Positions 1 to 7,254 are shown, numbered from the stretch's first letter. The stretch: 15,464 nucleotides of DNA from Rickettsiales bacterium (GCA_031284675.1 JAITXQ010000093.1:1-15464); one strand, 5' to 3'. Numbers and translations are program-made. Notes: generated from the sequence alone by a model not told the origin.

Positions 1-356
1 GACTCAGATGGCAAAACATCTGGTTTAATAAGTTTTAGAATCCTTTCAGTTTCTTTCTGGAGGAATTCCTCTCCTTTTAAACAATATGACCGAAGACTTT
101 CAGGTCGCACCATTTCGACCACAAACCTGTTACCAACAGAATCCTTGCAGAAAACATCAACTATACTTTGTCTATCAGAGGCAATTTCAGGGTCCATAAT
201 GGTGCCAAGGAATTCTATTTCTTGTATCGTATTAACTTCAGTACACCCTAAAATATCGTTTAAAAAATGGATAAGAATATTCTTATTTTTTTCATTGCCA
301 AAGATTTTTTTAAAAGTTAGGTCGAGCTTTGGATCGAGAAATTTAGAAAAAGCCAT
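1..356 (-). CDS. Rpn/PDDEXK_2-type nuclease ('transposase' family) protein, N-terminal part, cut by window edge
   Basis: The reading frame starts at an ATG (354-356) and stays open to the window edge, giving about 118 residues. The first 70 residues (FLDPKLDLTFKKIFG, then NILIHFLNDILG, then a DPE segment and SIVDVFCKD) match the N-terminal half of the PD-(D/E)XK-type proteins annotated as Rpn recombination-promoting nuclease or putative transposase, which are multicopy in Wolbachia. In that family the D of the IVDV strand and the E of a following EMQ motif form the nuclease centre. Here the motif reads VVEMV, and the usual continuation after EMQ is replaced by unrelated-looking sequence (PESLRSYCLKGEEF). 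The copy may therefore be rearranged or degenerate. A near-perfect promoter lies just upstream. The family call rests on the N-terminal half and is fairly secure; whether the protein is functional cannot be judged from a fragment. Confidence 0.75.
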   Translation of the reverse strand, partial: MAFSKFLDPKLDLTFKKIFGNEKNKNILIHFLNDILGCTEVNTIQEIEFLGTIMDPEIASDRQSIVDVFCKDSVGNRFVVEMVRPESLRSYCLKGEEFLQKETERILKLIKPDVLPSE

Positions 357-377
357 AGTGCTTGAAAAACATTAATA

Positions 378-406
378 ATTATACACTATTGTTAGCAATT
401 TTTCAA
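378..406 (-). promoter_or_regulatory. sigma70-type promoter of the Rpn-type gene
   Basis: On the minus strand TTGAAA (401-406) and TATAAT (378-383) are separated by exactly 17 bp. Transcription would start near 371, about 15 nt before the ATG at 356. This is one of the closest matches to the bacterial consensus in the window. No strong Shine-Dalgarno is visible in the short leader. Confidence 0.6.
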
Positions 407-495
407 CTATATTTTTAACTCACAATTTTGAGCTTAACTTGGCGCTTATGGGTAGCAGACATGGTTCCTTCTCATAATAGTTCAAGGGTAAAATT

Positions 496-1209
496 TCAAG
501 AAACCGGCTTGATGTCTTGCAGGTTTTCTGCTAACACACTTTCATACTGCTCAGCTTCCAGATCAAGACCAAGAGCTGAATGAGCTGCTATTAAATAGTT
601 AACAGATTTAGGAAAATAGCTAGAATTTTTATACTTTGCTATATTTTGAAAACGCTTAATTGCTGCTAAATATTCACCACGCTTCAGATAGAACTTACCG
701 ATAGAATACTCTTTCGTTGATATATGTTCTGTGATTAGTTTTGCTTTTTCCTTCATTTCGTCTATATATTCGCTGTCTGGAAAAAGATTAATGTACTCTG
801 TAGCCAGTTCTAGGGTCTTATATGCAGTTTGCTGTCCAAGTTGCACTTTATTAATTTGCATGTAATAAGATAATACCCTTAAGTAATACACATATGGTAA
901 ATCTTCACTATTTGAATAAACGTATATGTAATCGTCCATACTACTTGCAGCGCTGCCATAGTCACCCATATTATAACTGGAAATACCAGATAACAACTTT
1001 GCTTTCATTGCCCAATAAGAAAAAGGATACAAATCTTCTATTTTTTGAAACGCTCTGATAGCTTGTTTATATTTTTTCTGGTCGAAAAGTTTAACTGCTT
1101 CCTCATATAATTCAGTTTCAGTTTTTTCAAAATGAGTATCAGTATTTGCATACGATTGCGTAAATGAGCAAACTAGGAAAACAAAGCACGTGATTACAAT
1201 CTTATACAT
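496..1209 (-). CDS. bamD: Outer membrane assembly factor BamD (TPR protein)
   Basis: This 237-residue protein is a BamD/ComL-type component of the BAM complex, which inserts beta-barrel proteins into the outer membrane and would here serve porins such as the Wsp family. After a hydrophobic N-terminus (residues 3-20) come tandem TPR-like helices: YEEAVKLFDQKKYKQAIRAF (about 35-54), a segment around YNMGDYGSAAS, and GKFYLKRGEYLAAIKRF (about 171-187). This order and length are typical of BamD. BamD is normally a lipoprotein, but I see no canonical lipobox: the only candidate cysteine (C14) is preceded by FLV, while SYA-N (residues 19-22) looks like an ordinary signal peptidase I site. The gene stands alone; its neighbours on the same strand are separated by more than 130 bp. 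Family assignment is firm, anchoring uncertain. Confidence 0.85.
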   Translation of the reverse strand: MYKIVITCFVFLVCSFTQSYANTDTHFEKTETELYEEAVKLFDQKKYKQAIRAFQKIEDLYPFSYWAMKAKLLSGISSYNMGDYGSAASSMDDYIYVYSNSEDLPYVYYLRVLSYYMQINKVQLGQQTAYKTLELATEYINLFPDSEYIDEMKEKAKLITEHISTKEYSIGKFYLKRGEYLAAIKRFQNIAKYKNSSYFPKSVNYLIAAHSALGLDLEAEQYESVLAENLQDIKPVS

Positions 1210-1346
1210 AAGATTTTTTTCGATAAAAATAAAGTATAGACTAAATATTATCTAAATAAACAAATTTCTAAGATTTTTAAAATTACTAGGCAATACCATG
1301 CCCTTCTTTTAAGCTATCACCACCTTCCAAACCGCAGCTAATGTTA

Positions 1347-2294
1347 CTACCTGGTAACACCCTTTCCACTCACTTTTAGATCTGTTAGCTTCTTGCTGTA
1401 AGAATGTATAGTTAATACCTGTACAACCATAAAAAGCGCAATACCTATCAAGCCTAAAGTAGGTCCAATAGCAGGATTTAAGGATGATGCTAATGCCATT
1501 AACATTATCCTTCTGATTAAAAATATAGAAGAACCAGCAAGCGCCAATCCGGCTACAGACATATTGCTAGTTTTCTTGCTAGTTTTCTCATCAAGATTAG
1601 GTTTTTCTATTTCCTTTTTCTTATTTTTTTCATGCTCACCAATATAAGAAGCAAGAGTTGCAAGAAAAGCAATTGCATTGGCAAGAAATAAAATTGCATC
1701 CTCTGTCGCTTCAAGTGAAGATGTTTCCCCTATTATTACGCCTATAATAACCAATGTAGTTGTTATAACTTCAATATAGATCAAACATTGATCTATATCA
1801 GGAACATTGTGCTCTTTTTTCTCTACTTCTTCTCTATTCTCAATATTCTCCAATTCTTGCTCTTTTTGTTTTATTTTCCTATTATTGTAAATGAAATATA
1901 GCGTACAAATAAGAGATAAGACTGTAAAAGGTAATATAGTGTGGCTTAGCGCACCGCTTATAACGCCAAGCAATACCTGACTGCTACATATTGCTTCTAG
2001 TTCAATAGCCATGAATAATGTAAATGGAACCATAGTAACCAATGATGCACATTGTCTATATAGTTCTCTTTTTTTGAGCATTAATAACTCTTGTTCAAGC
2101 TTCTTCTTTTTTTCTGCTTCTTCTTCCTTTAGTGTTAATAACTCTTGTTCGAGTTCTTTCCTTTTTTTTGTTTCTTCTTTTAGTGTTAATGACTCTTGTT
2201 CAGACCTTTCTTTTTTGACTTCCTTATCAACTGTCGGCCAAAAATCCCCAAAAAAATCTTCAGGAGAAAACGTAGTCTTAAAGTTATCAGTCAT
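1347..2294 (-). CDS. Coiled-coil multi-pass membrane protein of unknown function
   Basis: I do not recognise a named family for this 315-residue protein. It has three visible parts. Residues about 25-77 are a highly charged coiled coil made of 17-18-residue near-repeats (EQESLTLKEE, EQELLTLKEE, EQELLMLKKR). Residues about 78-132 hold one or two hydrophobic segments ending in a charged KQKEQELENIENREE stretch. The C-terminal half has about four more hydrophobic segments (near 171-190, 197-216, 245-265 and 275-298) separated by lysine-rich loops. Charged cytoplasmic coils joined to short TM hairpins suggest a membrane scaffold or a secreted membrane effector, but this is inference. It starts at an ATG below a near-consensus promoter, and the frame ends in a double stop (TAG TAA). 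It is probably restricted to Wolbachia and its relatives. Confidence 0.7.
   Translation of the reverse strand: MTDNFKTTFSPEDFFGDFWPTVDKEVKKERSEQESLTLKEETKKRKELEQELLTLKEEEAEKKKKLEQELLMLKKRELYRQCASLVTMVPFTLFMAIELEAICSSQVLLGVISGALSHTILPFTVLSLICTLYFIYNNRKIKQKEQELENIENREEVEKKEHNVPDIDQCLIYIEVITTTLVIIGVIIGETSSLEATEDAILFLANAIAFLATLASYIGEHEKNKKKEIEKPNLDEKTSKKTSNMSVAGLALAGSSIFLIRRIMLMALASSLNPAIGPTLGLIGIALFMVVQVLTIHSYSKKLTDLKVSGKGVTR
2081..2204 (-). repeat. Intragenic near-repeats encoding the coiled coil
   Basis: The DNA contains three copies of a unit beginning TTAATAACTCTTGTTC, or with one change TTAATGACTCTTGTTC, at 2081, 2135 and 2186. The spacing is 54 and 51 bp, which is 18 and 17 codons, so the reading frame is kept. 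The copies encode the EQE(S/L)L(T/M)LK(E/K) segments. The multiple-of-three spacing suggests in-frame tandem duplication. Confidence 0.7.
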
Positions 2295-2323
2295 ACAAAT
2301 CCAATTAACTTATGAACTAATAT

Positions 2324-2352
2324 ATTATACATGATTTTAATTACTCAGTCAA
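2324..2352 (-). promoter_or_regulatory. sigma70-type promoter of the coiled-coil membrane protein
   Basis: TTGACT (2347-2352) and TATAAT (2324-2329) on the minus strand are 17 bp apart, placing a start near 2317 and a leader of about 23 nt. A direct repeat ATTAACTACT occurs just upstream at 2365-2374 and 2382-2391; its meaning is unknown. Confidence 0.6.
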
Positions 2353-2402
2353 TATTACTAAGATATTAACTACTCTTGTACATTAACTACTTCTTAAGAA
2401 AT

Positions 2403-2945
2403 TTAGTCAATTTGCTTGATGCCAGCTAAGATATAATTATAGCCTGACCACATAGTTATAACAGCTGCAATCCATAAACAAATCATGCCTATATATTGCA
2501 TTGTTTCATAATTACTCATTATTAGTGCTACTACAGCAACCATCTGTAGAAATGTTTTGACTTTTCCAGCTTTGCTTACGGGTAGGCTAACGTTTGTAGC
2601 TATAAGGAACTCCCGTAAACCCGAAACTAATATCTCCCGACAGACAATGATAATCGATGGTACTATTGTATAGTCATTTATCTTTTGTTTATAAATTAAC
2701 ATAATTATTGTTGAAACCACGATTAATTTATCAGCAATTGGGTCAAATAGCCTGCCAAATTTTGATTGGACCTTCCATATACGTGCTAGGTAGCCATCAA
2801 AAAAATCCGTGATGCATGCAAATATAAAGATTGATATTGTTATCAGGTTTGCATATCTACTTTCTATATAAAAACTTAATATTATTGCTGGTATTGCAAG
2901 TGCACGAGAAATTGTAAGCAAATTAGGCAAGTTTTTCTTAAGCAT
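2403..2945 (-). CDS. pgsA: CDP-diacylglycerol-glycerol-3-phosphate 3-phosphatidyltransferase
   Basis: PgsA makes phosphatidylglycerol-phosphate from CDP-diacylglycerol and glycerol-3-phosphate, the committed step to phosphatidylglycerol and cardiolipin, in the inner membrane. The 180-residue length is normal. The complete CDP-alcohol phosphotransferase signature D-x2-D-G-x2-A-R-x8-G-x3-D-x3-D is present: D47, D50, G51, A54, R55, G64, D68 and D72. The N-terminal NLPNLLTISR motif (about 5-14) is typical of PgsA rather than of phosphatidylserine synthase. Several hydrophobic helices cover the rest. The gene diverges from the malic enzyme and has its own promoter. Confidence 0.93.
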   Translation of the reverse strand: MLKKNLPNLLTISRALAIPAIILSFYIESRYANLITISIFIFACITDFFDGYLARIWKVQSKFGRLFDPIADKLIVVSTIIMLIYKQKINDYTIVPSIIIVCREILVSGLREFLIATNVSLPVSKAGKVKTFLQMVAVVALIMSNYETMQYIGMICLWIAAVITMWSGYNYILAGIKQID

Positions 2946-2974
2946 GTAATGTAATTTTAACCCAGCATGGTAAA

Positions 2975-3003
2975 CTTATACAGAAGTATAGCAGAATTCA
3001 CAA
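2975..3003 (-). promoter_or_regulatory. Candidate pgsA promoter
   Basis: TTGTGA (2998-3003) and TATAAG (2975-2980) are separated by 17 bp on the minus strand, about 30 bp upstream of the pgsA ATG. The -10 box is imperfect and the region is AT-rich, so confidence is moderate. Confidence 0.4.
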
Positions 3004-3017
3004 GCTAATAGTTTGAA

Positions 3018-3045
3018 TTGAATATTTATAAAAACTCCGTATACT
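3018..3045 (+). promoter_or_regulatory. Malic enzyme promoter
   Basis: TTGAAT (3018-3023) and TATACT (3040-3045) lie 16 bp apart, giving a start near 3052 and a leader of about 26 nt before ATG 3078. The -35 box coincides with an in-frame TTG that could be mistaken for the start codon of the malic enzyme. Confidence 0.55.
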
Positions 3046-3077
3046 TAAAAAATACGAGCTCAAAATATAAGGATGTA

Positions 3078-4403
3078 ATGATGAGTGATGATTTAGATAG
3101 TAGCACGAAACAAGAAGCACTTAAGTATCATAGTAGAGGTGGTAATCCTGGTAAAATATCTATTTTGCCAACAAAACCTTTATCTACCCAGTATGATTTG
3201 TCACTTGCTTATTCCCCTGGCGTTGCAGCTCCGTGCCTTGAAATAGCTAAAAATCCTGAGGTTATTTATGATTATACGGCAAAAAGCAACTGTGTTGCTG
3301 TCATTTCAAATGGTACTGCAGTGCTTGGACTTGGTAACATCGGTTCTCTTGCTTCAAAACCTGTTATGGAAGGCAAAGCTGTTTTATTTAAGCGTTTTGC
3401 TGATATTGATGCAGTTGATATAGAAGTTGATACAGAAAATATAGAGGATTTCATCAATGCAGTAAGATACCTTGGGCCAAGTTGGGGAGGAATAAATTTA
3501 GAGGATATAAGATCTCCCGATTGTTTTATAATAGAGAAACATCTGAATGAACTGATGGACATTCCAGTGTTCCATGACGATCAGCATGGAACTGCAGTGG
3601 TTGTTGCAGCCGGTATAGAAAACGCTCTTGATATCGCTGGAAAGAAACTAGAGGGCGTTAAAATCACTATGAATGGCGCTGGAGCAGCCGGTATTGCGTG
3701 TTTAGAAATACTCAAGTCTATGGGCGCTAAAAATATAGTGCTGTGTGATAAGCAAGGAGTAATATACAAAAGTAGAAAAGAGGACATGAATGAGTGGAAG
3801 GAAAAATATGCAATTGACACTTCCGAACGTTCTCTACTCGATACAATAAAAGGCGCTGATGTATTTATTGGATTATCTGCAAAAGATGTGTTAAATGAAG
3901 AGATGTTAAAGAGTATGGGTAAAGACCCGATCATTTTCGCTCTTGCCAACCCTGATCCAGAAGTAAGGCCTGAGTTTGCCAAATCTGTGAGGCCAGATGC
4001 GATAATCGCAACTGGTAGATCAGATTACAATAACCAAGTCAATAATGTAATGGGGTTTCCTTACATATTTAGAGGAGCGCTTGACGTACATGCAACAACA
4101 ATAAACAACAAAATGAAAATTGCAGCTGCAGATGCAATAGCAAAGCTTGCCCGTGAACCAGTACCGGGTGAGATATCTGCAGCCTATGGCGGTCGTAAAA
4201 TGAGTTATGGTCGTGAATATATAATACCTACTCCATTTGACCCGAGATTAATTTCTATAGTATCTCCTGCTGTTGCAAAAGCTGCAGTTGACTCAGGTGT
4301 TGCAAGAAAAACAATACGGGACTGGAGTGAATATGAAAATCAATTAAAATCTCGTCTTTCTAGAGTTCTTAGTATGCTCGATTTATTATCTTCACATATA
4401 TAA
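3078..4403 (+). CDS. maeB: Malic enzyme (oxaloacetate-decarboxylating malate dehydrogenase)
   Basis: The enzyme oxidatively decarboxylates malate to pyruvate and CO2 with NAD(P)+, feeding pyruvate to an organism that depends on host organic and amino acids. From ATG 3078 it has 441 residues. Visible motifs are LAYSPGVAAPC (43-53), the GLGNIG and KPVMEGKAVLFKRFAD region with the likely catalytic K94, EDIRSPDCF (about 142-150), FHDDQHGTA (165-173), the Rossmann glycines GAGAAG (190-195) and ANPDPE (290-295). Sequence and length match the MaeB-type malic domain without the C-terminal phosphotransacetylase-like domain found in long (about 760 aa) MaeB proteins. I chose ATG 3078 because AAGGATG precedes it and because the upstream TTG at 3018 lies in the -35 box. 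ATG 3081 is an equally possible start. Confidence 0.93.
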   Translation: MMSDDLDSSTKQEALKYHSRGGNPGKISILPTKPLSTQYDLSLAYSPGVAAPCLEIAKNPEVIYDYTAKSNCVAVISNGTAVLGLGNIGSLASKPVMEGKAVLFKRFADIDAVDIEVDTENIEDFINAVRYLGPSWGGINLEDIRSPDCFIIEKHLNELMDIPVFHDDQHGTAVVVAAGIENALDIAGKKLEGVKITMNGAGAAGIACLEILKSMGAKNIVLCDKQGVIYKSRKEDMNEWKEKYAIDTSERSLLDTIKGADVFIGLSAKDVLNEEMLKSMGKDPIIFALANPDPEVRPEFAKSVRPDAIIATGRSDYNNQVNNVMGFPYIFRGALDVHATTINNKMKIAAADAIAKLAREPVPGEISAAYGGRKMSYGREYIIPTPFDPRLISIVSPAVAKAAVDSGVARKTIRDWSEYENQLKSRLSRVLSMLDLLSSHI

Positions 4404-4418
4404 CTCATTGGAAAGAAA

Positions 4419-5407
4419 TTAAAAATAATAAACCAATCCAAACTCTAAGCCATATATACTAAATCTATTTGTAATAGTTGCAGTAGTTGACTCAACGCGT
4501 GCAGTTTCATTAAAATCTTCGTCTCCACCACCAGCTTTAGGCCTTTTACCTTCTTCACCAACTGGTATCTTTATTCCTGGTACAATATTTTTAAATTGAT
4601 TACCAAGAATACCAAAATAGCGTAGACCAGCAAACGCTTGAGTTTGTGTTGTAAGTTGGTAATTGACACCAAGTTTTGCTTGATAAGCAAAGGCATATCT
4701 GGTTTTCCCTAGAAATTTAACCTTAGTTACACCTGCACCAACACCAACATATGGAGTGAATGGCATTTCTGCTATATTAAAATCATGATACACATTGATC
4801 ATTCCAGCTAAGTTATTAAAACCTTCATTTTTCATCTTGAATGCAGCCATAAAACCTATTTCAATAGCACTCTCCTTAACACCTACTTGAACATCGTCAC
4901 ACTTTTCAGTATCTATCTTAACACCTTCTTTCTTAATCTTGACATCAACCTTGCTACTTCTCCAAGGTGAATTGCATGCCGCTCCAGTAGACACATTATT
5001 ATGACGACGAAGTTCAATATATCTTACTTTTTTTTATCTGAGTAATCTTCATCATATAAATTAGTCTGAGAATATAGGCCTTCAAGCTCAACTCTCATAT
5101 TTTCGAATAAATATCCTATTGCAGCACTACCGGCAAACCCTGGAACGTATTTAGGATTATATCCAGCTTCAATTTTCCCATTTTTATTAAAACTAAAAAC
5201 CCCCTCTGTTATATTGTCACCTGCATCTTCTTTTCCTTCTAGAGAGCCTATTGCATTGAAGAATGCTCCAAAATAGTTAGCTTTGATGTAAACATTCTCT
5301 AAGTTATTTATTTCACCATCATAAGATAAGCACCTAAATGAAAAAGTTAGCAAAACCAATAGATATGTGAATTTAAATCTTTTACCCACCACAGAGACCC
5401 CTTGCAT
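4419..5407 (-). pseudogene. wspB: Wsp/P44-Msp2-family outer membrane protein (WspB-like), frameshifted
   Basis: Two consecutive minus-strand frames form one surface-protein gene. The 5' part (5407-5024) has a signal-like segment (YLLVLLTFSF), then VYIKANYFGAFF and PGFAGSAAIGYLFENMRVEL, which are typical early strands of the Anaplasmataceae surface antigen barrel. The 3' part (4994 down to 4419, readable from about 5026) has FTPYVGVGAGVTKV, YQAKLGVNYQL and the terminal strand FGLVYYF ending in F, as outer membrane barrels do. The break lies at an A8 run on the coding strand (5028-5035): one extra A would join both parts as SDKKKVRYIELRRHN and give about 329 residues. The gene could be a pseudogene, phase-variable, or carry a sequencing error. 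The first ATG has no ribosome site; AAGGGG (5398-5403) suggests a GTG start at codon 6 or 7. The neighbours, malic enzyme and bolA, face away or converge. Confidence 0.8.
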
Positions 5408-5426
5408 AATTTGTTATTCCATTATT

Positions 5427-5456
5427 ATAATATGCTTTTATTTTTTATGATAGCAA
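5427..5456 (-). promoter_or_regulatory. Candidate wspB promoter
   Basis: TTGCTA (5451-5456) and TATTAT (5427-5432) on the minus strand are 18 bp apart and would start transcription near 5420. That leaves only about 13 nt before the first ATG (5407) but about 28-31 nt before the GTG codons at positions 6-7, in line with the later start. The AT-rich context limits confidence. Confidence 0.4.
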
Positions 5457-5463
5457 CTTTTTA

Positions 5464-5491
5464 TTGTGCTCAATCGTTTTAGATTTATAAT
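5464..5491 (+). promoter_or_regulatory. Candidate bolA-grxD promoter
   Basis: TTGTGC (5464-5469) and TATAAT (5486-5491) are 16 bp apart, giving a start near 5498 and a leader of about 20 nt before the bolA ATG. It lies back to back with the wspB promoter. Confidence 0.45.
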
Positions 5492-5518
5492 AAAAGTATT
5501 GTAATTTAAAGCAAATCA

Positions 5519-5743
5519 ATGACTATTGCAATTCACGAATTAGAGAGGATTATCAAACAATCGTTCCCTGATGCTGATATAAAGATTCATGACCTTGCTG
5601 GAGATGATGATCATTATCATTTAAAAATAACCTCCAAGTGCTTTCTCGGAAAAACAAAAATAGAACAGCATAAAATGGTATATAAAGCTTTGAAAGATCA
5701 ATCTATACATGCCTTGCAGTTAGAAACTAATATTCAAAATTAA
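5519..5743 (+). CDS. bolA: BolA family protein
   Basis: This 74-residue protein has the small BolA fold. LERIIKQSFPDADIKIHDLAGDDDHY (residues 8-33) provides the first helix and strand, followed by HLKITSKCFLGKTKIEQHKMVYKAL, where the short BolA/IbaG-type proteins carry their conserved HxxVY-like motif (here QHKMVYKAL). BolA proteins bind a [2Fe-2S] cluster together with monothiol glutaredoxins, using histidine ligands. The next gene, 9 bp downstream, is exactly such a glutaredoxin, so the pair is very likely one operon acting in Fe-S trafficking or iron sensing in the cytoplasm. The length is typical of the short BolA subclass. Confidence 0.9.
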   Translation: MTIAIHELERIIKQSFPDADIKIHDLAGDDDHYHLKITSKCFLGKTKIEQHKMVYKALKDQSIHALQLETNIQN

Positions 5744-5752
5744 GGTGAATTT

Positions 5753-6070
5753 ATGAGCAGTTTTGAACAAATAAAAAAAGATATAGCGGAAAATGATGTG
5801 GTGTTGTACATGAAAGGCACTTCTGATTTTCCTCAATGCGGATTCTCTGGACTCGTGGTGTCAATTCTTAAAAAATTGAATGTAAAGTTTAAGTGTGTTA
5901 ACGTGTTGGAGAATGATGAGATACGTGAATCCATAAAAAAATTTTCTGATTGGCCAACAATTCCACAATTATATATAAAGGAAGAGTTTATCGGTGGCTG
6001 CGACATAACTCGTGAGATGTATGAAAAAGGCGAGCTGCAAAGTTTATTGAAAGAAAAAAAGATTAGTTGA
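5753..6070 (+). CDS. grxD: Monothiol CGFS glutaredoxin (Grx4 family)
   Basis: The protein has 105 residues with the CGFS active site at 29-32 (FPQCGFSG), the glutathione-contacting K21 (MKGT), WPTIPQLY (67-74) carrying the cis-proline, and GGCDI (81-85). These are all hallmarks of the Grx4/Grx5 class that carries [2Fe-2S] clusters bridged by glutathione rather than acting as a dithiol reductase. AAGGTGA precedes the ATG at good spacing. It follows bolA by 9 bp, and the two form the well-known BolA-Grx partnership. Its stop codon is part of the stem-loop that follows. Confidence 0.94.
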   Translation: MSSFEQIKKDIAENDVVLYMKGTSDFPQCGFSGLVVSILKKLNVKFKCVNVLENDEIRESIKKFSDWPTIPQLYIKEEFIGGCDITREMYEKGELQSLLKEKKIS

Positions 6071-6097
6071 ATAAGACCTTAAAGGCAGTCTTATTCA
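6068..6097. terminator. Stem-loop between convergent grxD and HlyD-type gene
   Basis: TGAATAAGAC (6068-6077) pairs perfectly with GTCTTATTCA (6088-6097) around a 10-nt loop. The left arm contains the grxD stop codon. On the minus strand the stem is followed within a few bases by a run of seven T (complement of the A run at 6053-6059), so it best fits a Rho-independent terminator for the minus-strand adaptor gene. It may also stabilise or end the bolA-grxD transcript, but no T run follows it on the plus strand. Confidence 0.65.
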
Positions 6098-6111
6098 GAA
6101 AGACTTGGGCT

Positions 6112-7194
6112 TTAAACCTTATCACCAGACTTAACAAATAAGTGGCCTAATACAATTAACTTTATGGGTTTATCTTCGTCATTTGCTACTACCCAAACCC
6201 CATCGCTCTCATGATCAACAATTTCTATTGGTATAAATACTACATAATTATTGTCATCAATAATCTTTATTCCAAGAGCACCCTCATCACTTAAGCTCAG
6301 GGCTGAAGAAGGAACTTTATATGCAAATCTTTCGCCTGAAGGTAGTCTTACGCTGGCAGTTAGTCCTTGCAAGGATATCATTTCATTATTAGTTACCTTT
6401 ACCTCTACCCTATAAGATCCGGTTTTAGGCTCAGCAATTTTACTAATAAAACTTACTTCACCCTCTAATTCTCTTCCGTCCAGCAAATTAATTTGAGCTG
6501 TGCTGCCTAGCTCTATTTTATTTACTTCACTTTCCGAAACATATAACACCACAAAAACTTGATCGAAATTAACTACGTCAGCTATTTTTTGTCCAGCACT
6601 AACAAAATCCCCTTCGTTTGCATTGATTTTGTCGATGTAACCATCTATAGGAGATTTAATTGTAGTGTTTTCTAAATCTAGTTCTAGCCTTTTCAGATCA
6701 GCTTTTGCACTTTGCAACGCAGTAAAAGATGCTTCTACTTGTATTGGTGCTTCGTAGCCTTTTTTATTAAGTTTGCTAGAGGAATCATACTCACTTTCAC
6801 GTTGCTTGAGCAAAGCTTTGGCTTTTTCAACCTGCTCAATCCTGTCATAATCTTCTATTTTTAGCGCTACATCATCTTTCTTTACCTCTTTACCATCAGG
6901 CAAATAAATAGCAGTAACTTTACCACTTACTTTTGAGGTCAGGCTGACTCTATGTAAGGGATTCACTGTACCAGAAAATTTTAAATATATGGTGCGATTT
7001 CGCGGTACACATTCCTGAGTTTTTACTGAAAAGTTATTAATCGCATTATCACTGTGACTCACCTGACCTTTCTTTATAAACATACTGTTGATAAAAAGTA
7101 GCAGAATAAAAGCGATACTAGAAATGATGATTATTTTATTCCTCATCTTTAAGCGATGAAATTTGTTGACCAGTTTTGTTAAAAGCAACCGCAT
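6112..7194 (-). CDS. HlyD/AcrA-type efflux periplasmic adaptor (membrane fusion protein)
   Basis: The 360-residue protein has an N-terminal membrane anchor (about 18-37, IIIISSIAFILLLFINSMF) followed by the standard adaptor layout. There is a first half-lipoyl strand (VSLTSKVSGKVTAIYLPDGKEVKKDD), an alpha hairpin of heptad-like helices (about 125-175), the returning half-lipoyl (TTIKSPIDGYIDKINANEGDFVSAGQ), and then beta-barrel and membrane-proximal segments. Such adaptors link an inner membrane RND or ABC pump to an outer membrane channel. No pump gene is adjacent here, so its partner must be encoded elsewhere. The first start (7194) and M17 (7146) both lack a clear ribosome site. A dyad-symmetric element covers the promoter. 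Confidence 0.88.
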   Translation of the reverse strand: MRLLLTKLVNKFHRLKMRNKIIIISSIAFILLLFINSMFIKKGQVSHSDNAINNFSVKTQECVPRNRTIYLKFSGTVNPLHRVSLTSKVSGKVTAIYLPDGKEVKKDDVALKIEDYDRIEQVEKAKALLKQRESEYDSSSKLNKKGYEAPIQVEASFTALQSAKADLKRLELDLENTTIKSPIDGYIDKINANEGDFVSAGQKIADVVNFDQVFVVLYVSESEVNKIELGSTAQINLLDGRELEGEVSFISKIAEPKTGSYRVEVKVTNNEMISLQGLTASVRLPSGERFAYKVPSSALSLSDEGALGIKIIDDNNYVVFIPIEIVDHESDGVWVVANDEDKPIKLIVLGHLFVKSGDKV

Positions 7195-7224
7195 AAATTA
7201 AATTTTCGAATCAGGAATATAACT

Positions 7225-7254
7225 ACAATATAAACATATTGCTTATATTGTCAC
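7225..7254 (-). promoter_or_regulatory. Promoter of the adaptor gene overlapped by a 9-bp dyad (possible operator)
   Basis: On the minus strand GTGACA (7249-7254) and TATATT (7227-7232) are 16 bp apart. A perfect inverted repeat, ACAATATAA (7225-7233) and TTATATTGT (7243-7251) with a 9-nt spacer, spans the spacer and touches both boxes. A repressor dimer site at such a place would control efflux expression. With AT-rich arms, chance is a real alternative. Confidence 0.4.

Noticed and set aside
145..375. 76-residue plus-strand reading frame
   Set aside because: It is antisense to the Rpn-type gene, which has a family match and a promoter on the other strand.
2011..2334. 107-residue serine- and phenylalanine-rich frame on the plus strand
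   Set aside because: It is the complement of the coiled-coil coding repeats of the minus-strand membrane protein.
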